DNA of 64,000 bases from Heterobasidion occidentale (GCA_039111635.1 JBCAQO010000015.1:124001-188000), one strand, 5' to 3'; counted from the first letter of the stretch, positions 21,779 to 30,853 are shown. Translations and numbers: made by a program. The notes: a model not told the origin generated them from the sequence alone.

Positions 21779-23002
21779 ATGTCGACAAATCCTACAGATC
21801 CCCCCGCACTTGTATCGTTGGGAAGGGGCAAGCTCAAGCTCCCTGATAACTTCGAGGGAGACCGAACACAATCGCAGAAATTCATTATGAATTGCCTCCT
21901 ACTTTTTACAGCAGAATCGGACCGATACAAGACGGATGCGGACAAAGTTTCTCTAGCCCTCTCATGCATGAGATATGGAACAGCCGGCGTCTGGGCAGAA
22001 AGTTTCCTGAAGAAGACGGTAGGGGCGACCCCGCCCAAAACCCTTGGGACTTGGGACGACTTCCATGACAAATTCAAGCTCCAGTTCAAGGAAACAAACC
22101 TCACGGACAAGGCCCGAAGCGCTCTTATGTCCTTCTCTCAGGGAAAGATGACAGTGGATGAATATTCAAATCAATTCATCCTTATCGCCGCCGACGCCGA
22201 CATCACCGATAAGGAACAAGTTCCTTACTTCCAGAGAGGGCTCGATCCAAGGGTCATGGACAAGATCTATGACAAAGAAACACCGCCGAAGGACACGATC
22301 CAAGATTGGGTCAACACTGCCTGTGAAATAGATGGACGCCTAAGAGCCCGAAGTGCTCAAAAGGCGATCCTCGCCAACTCCACCTCATTCCGAAGTGACT
22401 TCCTCAATCACTTTCACCTCCAACCAGCTCGTCGCTATAACTCTACCACCGCTCCTCGCAGAATGAACAACCAGGTGGTTGACATGGATATTGATGCCTC
22501 TCGCAAAAGAAACGCCGATCGAAACAAGCGTGTATACGATGGCAAGAGACCCGCTCCCTTTTCCTGCTACAATTGCGGAAAACCAGGGCACGGGATAGCT
22601 GATTGTCGTTCCCCTCGTAGAGGCGTTCCCCCGTCTCGAGGAAATTCGCGCAAGTCGGTGGGCGGAGGAGGTAGACGAACTCGCGCTGCAGACATGGAGG
22701 ATGAAGACGAGCAAGAATCCCCGTTGGGAAACGATGCGAGACTTCATCGAGGATTGGAGGAGGGGAGTTCTCATGGCCACCACCGTCGGGTATCACAACC
22801 TGGTAATTCGGTGGAACGTGAGGACCCTCCCGCGAGAAGGGGAGGATCACGCCAGAGCGATGGAGAGCGCTACGTACCGCCTAACGGACGACGAAGCAAC
22901 AGACCCATCAGTGATACTAATGGGGTCCGAGCGCTCTTCCAAGAAGTAGGGGAGGCTAAGGCCAAAAAGATGTTGGTGGACCTGGCGGAGGATTTTTCCT
23001 GA
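21779..23002 (+). CDS. Gy-2 gag
   Basis: 407 codons, intact. Capsid-like region at residues about 30-190; CCHC zinc knuckle CYNCGKPGHGIADC at 263-276; basic R/G-rich linker; acidic C-terminal tail. It begins 6 nt after the leader stop. The tail overlaps an 82-codon frame at 22701-22949. Product: structural protein of the intracellular particle. It is nearly identical to Gy-1 gag. Confidence 0.94.
   Translation: MSTNPTDPPALVSLGRGKLKLPDNFEGDRTQSQKFIMNCLLLFTAESDRYKTDADKVSLALSCMRYGTAGVWAESFLKKTVGATPPKTLGTWDDFHDKFKLQFKETNLTDKARSALMSFSQGKMTVDEYSNQFILIAADADITDKEQVPYFQRGLDPRVMDKIYDKETPPKDTIQDWVNTACEIDGRLRARSAQKAILANSTSFRSDFLNHFHLQPARRYNSTTAPRRMNNQVVDMDIDASRKRNADRNKRVYDGKRPAPFSCYNCGKPGHGIADCRSPRRGVPPSRGNSRKSVGGGGRRTRAADMEDEDEQESPLGNDARLHRGLEEGSSHGHHRRVSQPGNSVEREDPPARRGGSRQSDGERYVPPNGRRSNRPISDTNGVRALFQEVGEAKAKKMLVDLAEDFS
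22993..23002 (+). promoter_or_regulatory. Candidate gag-pol frameshift site
   Basis: TTTTT followed by CCTGA at the gag stop. Pol is in the -1 frame, and that frame is open from here to the pol ATG at 23080 in Gy-2, Gy-3 and Gy-4. The T5 run is conserved in all four copies. It is not a canonical X-XXY-YYZ heptamer. Confidence 0.4.
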
Positions 23003-23079
23003 CCTCTCCTTCACCAGCCAAAGAGAGAGGGTCGAGGAAACTCGAGTATGACTCCCCATCATGTATTCGAATCGGTGCA

Positions 23080-26000
23080 ATGACCAGCCGTATCTTCACC
23101 CCCATTCGACTGGATGTGCGATTATCAACTCGAGGAAGAAGCGCTGGAGCCAGGGCCGCCATCGACTCAGCATGCGAAGGGATTCTGGTAAACGAGGAGT
23201 GGGTACAAAAGCACAACCTTCCCACCTATCCTTTAAACTGCCCCATCCGCGTTCGCAACGTCGATGACACCATCAACAAGGCAGGCCTCATACGACGAGG
23301 CCTAGACGCGAATCTCACCGTCAAGGACAGACGGGGGAGAACTCACACCGAACGCGTCCAGATGTTCATCACCAATCTAGGGAAAGACGACATGCTCCTA
23401 GGAACGGATTGGTTGAAATACCACGACCCCTCCATCGGGTGGAGGCGCCGTGAAGTACACTTTGATCGATGCCCCAGAGATTGCCAACAACCATATGGGT
23501 TTACCAAGGCAAGGGAAGAGCCTACCAAAAAGGCATGGCTAGCTAAACTACGCGGCGACAAGATTCCCCAGCGGACGAAACCGCATCTTGTCTCAGAACC
23601 GGTAGGACCTTCGTGGACTTGGACTAAAGAACAATGGGAACAAGTACCCGCGAAGGAATGGAAAACTCGGTTCATGGAGTTACTCGAGCACAAATCCCGA
23701 CAACGCAAAGCTTGGAAGTGGCTCGAGGAACAACTAACCGAAAGGAAGGAACGCCGGCAAGCTCAGCAAGAGGTAGCCCAGGGCGAAGCTTCAGGAAAGG
23801 TCGCTGAAGAAGCGCAAACACCGTTTGACTCCCCCGCAATGGAAAGCGCAGGAGAACCCGTCATTAGGAAGGTAGCTCCAGAACCCTCGGGGTTCGCAAG
23901 CTTTGACGAAGATCTAGAGGAAGAAATCGATACCACCGACTTGAAAGGTCGAGTTCCAACAGAATATCATTCTTACCTCGACATCTTCAGCGAACGACGA
24001 TCGCAGAGACTTCCCCAACATACAATATGGGACCACGCGATAAACCTCAAACCATCTTTTGTACCCCAGGCCCCGCGGATATTCCCTCTGAGCCCGGAAA
24101 AGCATGATGAGTTAGGGAAGTTCGTCAAGGAGCACCTTTCCAGAGGAACAATACGTCGGTCAACAGCGCATAGCGCGGCCTCTTTCTTTTTTGTAAGCAA
24201 GAAAGATGGGAAGCTCTGTCCGGTACAAGACTATCGTCACCTTAACGAACACACCATTCGAGACGTCACCCCCCTGCCATTAATCCAAGAACTATTGGAT
24301 ATTATTAAAGGCGCAACGGTGTTCTCGAAGCTCGATGTTCGGTGGGGGTATAACAACGTGCGCATCAAGAAAGGAGACAAATCCAAGGCGGCCTTCGTCA
24401 CACCCTTAGGGCTTTTTGAACCTACAGTAATGTTCTTTGGACTCTGCAATTCCCCCGGGACCTTCCAAGCCATGATGAACATGATCTTCCAGGAGCTCAT
24501 CTTGGCTCGGAAAATAGCGGTATATATGGACGACATCCTCATCTTCACGAAGACCACAGCGGAACACATTGTGATTCTTAAACGAGTCCTCCAAATCCTG
24601 CGCGACAACGATCTTTACCTCAAACCAGAGAAATGCGAATTCCACAAGGAGAAGCTAAATTACCTTGGGTACACGATTTCAAAAGACCACGTCGCTATGG
24701 AAGACTCGAAGGTTGAAGCTATCCAGGAATGGCCCATCCCACGCACGGTCCGCGACATCCGCTCTTTCTTAGGCTTAGGAAACTTCTACCGACGATTCAT
24801 TGACAAGTTCTCCTTGATCGCTCGGCCCCTACACGACCTCACAAAGAAAGATACGAGATGGGACTGGACCACGGAATGCCAACAGGCGTTTGATCGACTG
24901 AAGAAAGCATTCATCAGTCAACCTGTTCTGCTATACCCTGACCCGATGCGTCCCTACCGGCTCGTTACCGACGCTTCCCTCGCGGCATACGGTGCAGTCC
25001 TCTTACAGGAAGGACCTGATGACGACTGGCACCCGGTGGCATACCTCTTGGGATCATTCTCACCGGCCGAACGGAATTACGACGTACATGATCGCGAACT
25101 CCTTGCCATTATCAAGGCAATGGAGCACTGGAAACATTACCTCGAAGGCGCTAGACACCCTTTTGAGGTCTGGACAGACCATAAGAACCTAGAACACTTT
25201 CAGACCGCGCGCGACCTGTCAAGACGACAAGCGCGCTGGAGCCTGTTTTTGTCCCGATTTGACTTCCGGCTCAGCTACAAAGCTGGCACTACCAATCACG
25301 CCGATGCTCTGTCCAGGCGTCCAGACCTTAGTGAGGGGGTGGAATCTGATAACAAGGCACAGACTCTACTCCCATCCAGACTTTTCACCGAGTCCAGCGA
25401 AACTCTAGTAGAACCAAACGAAGGCATACACGTCAAAGCAACGGAACTCGTATCCTCGGACATCCTCTCCCTTATTCGACACTCGCGCTCGGAACACGAT
25501 TTGCTAGTTGATGTCGCTCTCAAGAAATTGCTGGAAAAAGGACCAAACGCAATGAAGGGCGACCTAGGAAAATGGACACATGAAGAGGGCATCACAAGAC
25601 GCGACGGTTACATATGCGTCCCAAAGGACGACCTCCTTCGACGAATGATTGTCAAAACGCACCATGACACTATGGCTACAGGACACCCGGGCCGAGCAAA
25701 GACCTTGGAATTGGTACAGCGCCATTATTGGTGGTCAAGCATGACCAAATTTGTACACGCATATGTGGATGGATGTGCAGTCTGCCAATCTACCAAGAAC
25801 CTTCCCCATAGGACCCATCCACCAATCCAACCGCTGGAAACCACAAACGTCCCTTGGCGCTTTATCTCCACCGACTTCGTGACAGACCTCCCGGAAAGCA
25901 GAGGCTACGACTCGATCAACGTGGTAGTCGATCAGGGTCTGTCAAAAGGAATAGTCATAACCCCGTGCAAGAAGACAATCACGGCCGAAGAAACCACGAC

Positions 26001-26676
26001 GCTCTTCCAGGACAATGTGTTCAAACGATATGGTCTACCAACCAAGGTGGTGTCCGACAGAGGTCCTCAATTTGCGGCAAAGTTCACAAGGGAACTATGG
26101 AAAGGAATGGGAATTACCCCTGCCCTCAGCACGGCTTACCACCCCCAAACGGACGGAGAAACAGAACGGGTAAACCAAGAGATCGAGCAATTCCTGCGAG
26201 TTTTCTGCAACTACCATCAAGATAACTGGGTAGACTTGACCCCCTTCGCAGAATTCTCCCACAATACCCGAAGACACTCCGCCACTGGGAAGTCGCCGTT
26301 TGAAGTCCTTTATGGGTTCAACCCACCATATTCGGTCGACTCAGCTCTGGAGACCAAGGTGCCCGCAGTGACTGAACGTTTGCAGCTAATCAAGGAAGTC
26401 CAAGAAGATGCGGCTGCAAGTCTACAAATAGCAGCGCAGCACGCCAAGGACCGGGACCTGCACAGGAAACTCCCACAGTGGGAAGTAGGAACCCAAGTTT
26501 GGTTAGAAGGAACCCACATTCGCGACGACTCACCCGAAATTCAAGTTGGCACCTCGACGCTATGGCCCCTTTTCAGTGACCGAAAGAATCGGCCCCCTAG
26601 CTTATCGGTTGAAAATACCCGAAACATGGAAGATACACCCGGTATTTCATGCCTCCATACTCACAGAATATCATGA
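23080..26676 (+). CDS. Gy-2 pol: PR-RT-RH-INT, C-terminus frameshifted
   Basis: 1198 codons. Protease D29-S30-A31 and LLGTDWL; RT with YMDD at residues 482-485; RNase H starting near residue 627 (LVTDASLAAYG); integrase zinc finger near 860 (THHDTMATGH, CAVCQ); DDE residues near D934 (DFVTD), D993 (SDRGPQF) and E1036 (NQEIEQF). A 1-nt insertion near 26524 diverts the last 50 codons out of frame. The correct GPY/F-chromodomain frame resumes in 26546-26935. It carries out reverse transcription and integration. The ATG start is uncertain because the frame is open upstream to the end of gag. Confidence 0.93.
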   Translation: MTSRIFTPIRLDVRLSTRGRSAGARAAIDSACEGILVNEEWVQKHNLPTYPLNCPIRVRNVDDTINKAGLIRRGLDANLTVKDRRGRTHTERVQMFITNLGKDDMLLGTDWLKYHDPSIGWRRREVHFDRCPRDCQQPYGFTKAREEPTKKAWLAKLRGDKIPQRTKPHLVSEPVGPSWTWTKEQWEQVPAKEWKTRFMELLEHKSRQRKAWKWLEEQLTERKERRQAQQEVAQGEASGKVAEEAQTPFDSPAMESAGEPVIRKVAPEPSGFASFDEDLEEEIDTTDLKGRVPTEYHSYLDIFSERRSQRLPQHTIWDHAINLKPSFVPQAPRIFPLSPEKHDELGKFVKEHLSRGTIRRSTAHSAASFFFVSKKDGKLCPVQDYRHLNEHTIRDVTPLPLIQELLDIIKGATVFSKLDVRWGYNNVRIKKGDKSKAAFVTPLGLFEPTVMFFGLCNSPGTFQAMMNMIFQELILARKIAVYMDDILIFTKTTAEHIVILKRVLQILRDNDLYLKPEKCEFHKEKLNYLGYTISKDHVAMEDSKVEAIQEWPIPRTVRDIRSFLGLGNFYRRFIDKFSLIARPLHDLTKKDTRWDWTTECQQAFDRLKKAFISQPVLLYPDPMRPYRLVTDASLAAYGAVLLQEGPDDDWHPVAYLLGSFSPAERNYDVHDRELLAIIKAMEHWKHYLEGARHPFEVWTDHKNLEHFQTARDLSRRQARWSLFLSRFDFRLSYKAGTTNHADALSRRPDLSEGVESDNKAQTLLPSRLFTESSETLVEPNEGIHVKATELVSSDILSLIRHSRSEHDLLVDVALKKLLEKGPNAMKGDLGKWTHEEGITRRDGYICVPKDDLLRRMIVKTHHDTMATGHPGRAKTLELVQRHYWWSSMTKFVHAYVDGCAVCQSTKNLPHRTHPPIQPLETTNVPWRFISTDFVTDLPESRGYDSINVVVDQGLSKGIVITPCKKTITAEETTTLFQDNVFKRYGLPTKVVSDRGPQFAAKFTRELWKGMGITPALSTAYHPQTDGETERVNQEIEQFLRVFCNYHQDNWVDLTPFAEFSHNTRRHSATGKSPFEVLYGFNPPYSVDSALETKVPAVTERLQLIKEVQEDAAASLQIAAQHAKDRDLHRKLPQWEVGTQVWLEGTHIRDDSPEIQVGTSTLWPLFSDRKNRPPSLSVENTRNMEDTPGISCLHTHRIS

Positions 26677-26935
26677 GACAGAGGCCCACGGAAGGAACTT
26701 CCCCAGACCAGCCCCGGAGATCTTGAATGAAGAAGAACACTACGAAGTGGAGGCTATTCTAGATTCAAGACGCCAGGGACGAGGAACCAAATATCTTGTC
26801 AAGTGGGTCGGATACTCCGAGGCCGATAATACTTGGGAACCCTTTGCCCTCCTCAAAGATACGGCCGATGAGGCGCTTCGTGAGTTTCACGAAAGCTACC
26901 CAGACAAGCCCCGACCGGCGGCGATTAGGCTTTAG
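26546..26935 (+). CDS. Gy-2 pol GPY/F module and chromodomain (out of frame with pol)
   Basis: 130 codons containing RRYGPFSVTERIGPLAYRL, HPVFHASIL and the chromodomain (YEVEAILDSR, YLVKWVGYSEADNTWEP). It is the normal Pol C-terminus, detached by the insertion near 26524. As it stands it is part of a broken gene and not a separate one. Confidence 0.85.
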   Translation: MAPRRYGPFSVTERIGPLAYRLKIPETWKIHPVFHASILTEYHETEAHGRNFPRPAPEILNEEEHYEVEAILDSRRQGRGTKYLVKWVGYSEADNTWEPFALLKDTADEALREFHESYPDKPRPAAIRL

Positions 26936-26994
26936 AAAGATATAAAAAGGGAGACACCTCTCCCTCTTTCAAAGCAGGAATCCTCCCCCAGCGC

Positions 26995-28212
26995 ATGTCC
27001 GACCACTCCTCCCTTGATTACTCCCCTGGACGTGCCATGCTCATCGATGACGGGACTACCTCCTCCCCTTCAAGAAACCCCTCACCAGACATCATTCTGG
27101 CCGTGGCCAACCCCGACACTGGACGCCCTAGCCGAAGCAGCCGCCCAACGACTCCGGAAGGAGTTCCCGTACAAATCATTGTCCACCAAACCGCGCTCAC
27201 CGTCGAAGATCGAACGGGTTCCCGAGCCTCACCACGGTTTGAGAGAGCTCATGACGAGCACGATGAAGGATGTCAAGCAGAAGGAAGGCAGGCTCCGTCA
27301 ACGCCTCCGCGACCGACGTCAGCGTTGGCTCAAGGAGACGCAAGACAGGAAACGAGAGGCGGAAGAAGACCAGGAAACCCTTCGGACCTGGCATCGCCTA
27401 CAATTGTTGAGGCAGGTGTACAAGAACCAGCAACGGCTGGTACATCAGCTGCCAGGACCAGAGGGCCCCCTACCAATAGTCGAGATCTGCACCCCGGAGA
27501 GTTGGAAGGGTTAGGAGACGCACTACTCCAGCGCACCACCATCTCCGCGGGCAGCCAGGGAGCGAGAGCGACGACATACCCCGACGCCTCGCTGACGCAA
27601 GCGACCAGGTCAGGCTTCTGGCCTATGCAGATGATCATCGAGCAGCCTCCTGGTATGCCCGAGGAAATAATGGGGCTTACGCCTTACTCATTCATCCGGA
27701 CGAGTTCTCCTCCTTCGTCAATTTGGAACTCTTACCGGCCCTCATACCGCGCACCGACGCAAGACACTCCTCCCACGCCCATCCCGTTCGGATTGACCCA
27801 TTCCGCGTCCAACCATGGAGCGAAGCTAGCAGAGCAGTACCGGCTACACATAGTCGAGACGCATCCACCCAGACAGAATATGTCTGGGCTACAGTCCAAC
27901 GACAGGCACGAAGGGATCGAGAGACCCTTCCTCCCATATCGGCAGGACAATCCACCGGGCAGGACGCAGGAGGCAGCAATGAGGAGCATCCTCCAAGGTA
28001 CAGGAGGAATGAGGGACGAGGAAGCCAGAGAACAAGGGCAACCCTTCAACCCAGGCGAAGCAGTCCTAGAAGAACTCGACCAAGAGATTCGCCGGCTCCA
28101 AACCGTCCTCGAGATAATCGAGTTGAAGGAGCGCATCCACACATTGGTAGAAGAACTCCAGTCCGCCAGCGCCCGACTCAGCGGACTACTTCCTGGACTC
28201 GAGCGGAACTAG
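26995..28212 (+). CDS. Gy-2 ORF3, spliced-form frame
   Basis: 405 codons beginning 59 nt after the chromodomain stop. S/P/T/R-rich, with a heptad-like Leu/Glu segment near the C-terminus. It lacks the 55-nt intron: the junction at 27549/27550 is exactly exon-exon compared with Gy-3. Overlapping frames at 27014-27514 (166 codons, K/R/E/Q-rich, coiled-coil-like; changes between copies are mostly conservative) and 27723-28316 (197 codons, ending in a Y/D/G-rich tail) are also open. No homologue is recognised. Confidence 0.6.
   Translation: MSDHSSLDYSPGRAMLIDDGTTSSPSRNPSPDIILAVANPDTGRPSRSSRPTTPEGVPVQIIVHQTALTVEDRTGSRASPRFERAHDEHDEGCQAEGRQAPSTPPRPTSALAQGDARQETRGGRRPGNPSDLASPTIVEAGVQEPATAGTSAARTRGPPTNSRDLHPGELEGLGDALLQRTTISAGSQGARATTYPDASLTQATRSGFWPMQMIIEQPPGMPEEIMGLTPYSFIRTSSPPSSIWNSYRPSYRAPTQDTPPTPIPFGLTHSASNHGAKLAEQYRLHIVETHPPRQNMSGLQSNDRHEGIERPFLPYRQDNPPGRTQEAAMRSILQGTGGMRDEEAREQGQPFNPGEAVLEELDQEIRRLQTVLEIIELKERIHTLVEELQSASARLSGLLPGLERN
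27014..27514 (+). CDS. Overlapping ORF in ORF3 region, coiled-coil-like
   Basis: 166 codons in the +2 frame relative to the 405-codon ORF, starting 19 nt after its ATG. The middle (residues about 85-150) is dense in K, R, E, Q and L with a heptad look. Comparing Gy-2 with Gy-4, the last 38 residues show six changes, mostly conservative, so this frame may be the constrained one. It ends TAG before the intron site. The role is unknown. Confidence 0.4.
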   Translation: MITPLDVPCSSMTGLPPPLQETPHQTSFWPWPTPTLDALAEAAAQRLRKEFPYKSLSTKPRSPSKIERVPEPHHGLRELMTSTMKDVKQKEGRLRQRLRDRRQRWLKETQDRKREAEEDQETLRTWHRLQLLRQVYKNQQRLVHQLPGPEGPLPIVEICTPESWKG

Positions 28213-28316
28213 ACGCCTGGGACGAGGTCGAAGGCGATAATTACGACGACACCGACCCCTACTACAGACCAGACGAGGGGTACGGAGACTACGGAGACAT
28301 TGGTGGAGGATATTAG
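27723..28316 (+). CDS. Overlapping ORF in ORF3 region, C-terminal frame of unspliced form
   Basis: 197 codons, Arg/Pro-rich, then an acidic tail rich in Tyr, Asp and Gly. In the intron-containing Gy-3 the ORF3 start frame reads through the intron into this frame, so it is probably the C-terminal half of the unspliced ORF3 product. Confidence 0.4.
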   Translation: MELLPALIPRTDARHSSHAHPVRIDPFRVQPWSEASRAVPATHSRDASTQTEYVWATVQRQARRDRETLPPISAGQSTGQDAGGSNEEHPPRYRRNEGRGSQRTRATLQPRRSSPRRTRPRDSPAPNRPRDNRVEGAHPHIGRRTPVRQRPTQRTTSWTRAELDAWDEVEGDNYDDTDPYYRPDEGYGDYGDIGGGY

Positions 28317-29064
28317 GAAAGGGAGTTGAGGAACCCCTGACCTTCAACAAGGTGCCGGAGAGGAAAGGACCCTCCGCACCACAGGTACCGGTTTCACGCA
28401 CAGGACGCCGGAACGAACGTCCTGCATGACGTTAAACTGTGAAAAGATAAGAAGGCAGGGGAAGTACCTAACCATTTCGCGTTGCAGCCCTCCGGTCGCA
28501 AGATGAAGGACAAGCATTCAACACTCTCGTTGTCAAGAGGTATTCTGACAAGCGAATCGGGCGTCCCGCTTGGATCCCCAGTTTTACAGGGCCCTTTCCG
28601 CATTAGGAGGCCCTTAGGATTCACAACATAACTGGTACATGAATGATGCATGAATATTGGTGGGAAATCGTGTTGCATACCCACCGTTGGGGAACGGTGG
28701 ACCAACCTCGCTGTCAAGGTCTGACAGGTGTCTTGGACGTCCCACTTTGGATCTCCGGTTTTACAGGGTCGTTTCCGCATTAGGGGACCCTATCTGCGAT
28801 GCAGGAACTAATGGCCGCACTCCATTAGTAACCCAAAACGGAGAAAATACATCCGCAACGATGTAAAACTACGAAAGGCTTGGTCCGCAATGACAATAAA
28901 CTAGTTGCCGTCCGGAATGACGCTAAAGCTACCAAGACCCTCGGAGCGTGGTTGTATTCTGGCAGACGGTGGAAGTGAGGACCTCCACCGTTGCAGAACC
29001 CTGCCGACTAGGTTGAGGCGCTTCCATATTCCATACGCCCTACAGTAAAAGAATATGGGGTCGA

Positions 29065-29081
29065 CACGGTTCAATTCCGTG
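29065..29081 (+). other. tRNA T-arm-like hairpin in array
   Basis: CACGG-TTCAATT-CCGTG has a 5-bp stem and 7-nt loop, like a tRNA T-arm with a B-box-like core. No matching acceptor, D-arm or anticodon arm could be drawn around it, so it is not called a tRNA. Confidence 0.4.
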
Positions 29082-29498
29082 CGAGGGGTTTGGGGACATG
29101 GAGCGGGTTGTCAGTCTTCCGACAAGGCCACAACTACTCCATGGCGCGCCCATTCTACCCTTGAAGTCCGAAGCAAGGATTCCGCTTCAAGGGCCAGTCA
29201 AGAGGCAACTGGGATCGTGCCTCGTGTTTTATCATCCGCAACGATGTAAAACTACGCATGTCCGCAACGACGATAAACTACGGACGCCCTCCATGGCGTT
29301 AAACTGGGATTACCCTTTCATTACAGGGTCATGAGCAGTGTCCAAACATGAGATATGTTTGGGCATTGCTGCGTCCGCAAAGACGTTAAACTACCACTCC
29401 TTTCGGCAAAGGAGATATTGATCGACATCGTTGTTGACGCCACGATGTTGATCTAGTCCGCAATGACGATAAACTATTATCCCTCGTCCTAGGGATCG

Positions 29499-29519
29499 TA
29501 TTGGAGCTGGAATTACCGC
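29499..29519 (+). other. 21-nt segment complementary to 18S rRNA
   Basis: TATTGGAGCTGGAATTACCGC equals the reverse complement of the universally conserved SSU rRNA segment ending in CCAGCTCCAATA. It forms the left arm and loop of an array hairpin (ATTGGAGCTGGAA...TTCCAGCTGCAAT). The same 21 nt are present at 2315-2335 (complement) and 41869-41889. Confidence 0.75.
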
Positions 29520-30600
29520 TTCCAGCTGCAATAGTCCGAAATGACCTTAAACTACCCTCACCCCGGAGGATTAAATCTATCGAGGCTCGGGAGGTTCAAG
29601 CCAGGCGATAGCGGACGTCCGCAATGACTATAAACTAGTTGCCGTCCTTCATGACGATAAACTGAGCTGCCCTTCTGTCTACAGGGCCATGTGAGTCGTG
29701 TCAAAATAGGCCTTCACGTCTATTCTCGCGACTCTATAAGTTATCCGGTTTGATATAGTATAAACCGTCACCATCTTGCCTCAATGGGAACCCTGTCAAG
29801 AAGGAGGAACGGGTCTACGGCCCTATGCGCATCACCGATGAATGTTCCGGCGCGCAGAAACACCTACTGTCTTGTTTACAGGTACTCCTACGTTGGGAGA
29901 TGGATAGGTCCGCAACGACCTTGGCATAAACTAGCAGGGCAGTCCGCAACGACTTATGTATAAACTAGCCTCAGTCCGCAACGACTTAAGGATAAACTAG
30001 CGGACGTCCGGCACGACGTTAAACTACCAGGACGTACCTTACGCTGACCCCGCATAATTACCATCAAAGTGGATACCATGGTCTATTCAAGAAGACCATG
30101 GGGTTCAAAGTCTATTCTTCAAAGTCCTTACCTCGTGTTCAATACGTGGAGCGCTGCTACATGCTCGCTCCCTTGTGAAAAACAAACTCTGGACGAACAC
30201 TCAATCTCTAACCAGGACGGGCCACCGTATGGGGCTGACAGAGTTAGGGATCTTCAAAGGGGTCTTGCCGGACTCAAAACAAGTTGAGGACTGTTCACCC
30301 TCGATAGGTTGGTGGGCCTAAGCCTTAGTAAAGTGATCAACCCACACACCTGGAGTCCCCCTCGATACCGGAGATCAAGGAGATGAAGATCTATCCTGGA
30401 AACACTGAAGCATGGCCTTCGGCACTTTGGAAGAAGAACGACACACCCATCCACAGACGAGTTTCTATTTCATCCTATAATCATTTGCACGACACCTTTC
30501 TGCATCGTCGCCAGATGACACTGGCTCATCAAACCTACCAGGGAGCCCTGGTCGAGTAGCTGCCTATTGACTCTAGGAGTGTACTCACACAAAACGTGCG

Positions 30601-30798
30601 GTGAAGGAAGAACACCGGGAGAAGGGACAGGGTATTGTGGTTGTACCCCGAACTTCAAATCAAACAGCTCAACGGAGAAGGAAAACTCCTAGGCGTTGTA
30701 AACGACGTAGGTTGGTCTTCACCCCAGAAAACGAAGTGATATTGGGAAGACGCATCCCAATCTATTTGACGACCAGAAAGCAATTGTACGTGGAATGA
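30601..30798 (+). CDS. Small Arg-rich ORF next to polypurine tract (Gy-2)
   Basis: 65 codons from a GTG, with RRRKTPRRCKRRR and ILGRRIPIY motifs. Conserved in Gy-1 and, with a longer tail, in Gy-3. There is no ATG and no known homologue. It might be the end of a spliced or decayed coding region. Confidence 0.3.
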   Translation: MKEEHREKGQGIVVVPRTSNQTAQRRRKTPRRCKRRRLVFTPENEVILGRRIPIYLTTRKQLYVE

Positions 30799-30840
30799 CG
30801 ATGAAGCTCAAGCGAGTAGTCCCCTCAGGAGTTGGGACCT

Positions 30841-30853
30841 AGAAAGGGGGTAA
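30841..30853 (+). other. Gy-2 polypurine tract
   Basis: AGAAAGGGGGTAA abuts the 3' LTR. Confidence 0.9.

Larger units (their letters stand above)
28419..30026 (+). repeat. Gy-2 linker-hairpin array
   Basis: Sixteen linkers of the form GTCCGCAAYGAC-n-TAAACTA start at 28419, 28851, 28883, 28910, 29234, 29260, 29286, 29373, 29456, 29534, 29617, 29644, 29908, 29942, 29974 and 30006. From 29286 to 29617 the spacing is 87, 83, 78 and 83. Each of these intervals holds a short hairpin then a longer one: ACCCT/AGGGT, CTCCTTT/AAAGGAG, ATCCCT/AGGGAT and CCTC/GAGG, followed by longer stems (16, 12, 13 and about 10 bp). Stem sequences differ but pairing is kept. No protein frame is convincing here. Confidence 0.9.

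Noticed and set aside
29065..29081. tRNA gene inside the array
   Set aside because: Only a T-arm-like hairpin is present. No acceptor stem, D-arm or anticodon arm can be drawn at tRNA spacing.
28419..30026. CRISPR-like array (repeats with spacers)
   Set aside because: The context is a eukaryotic retrotransposon, linkers vary in length, and the 'spacers' are inverted repeats of variable size, present in four element copies.
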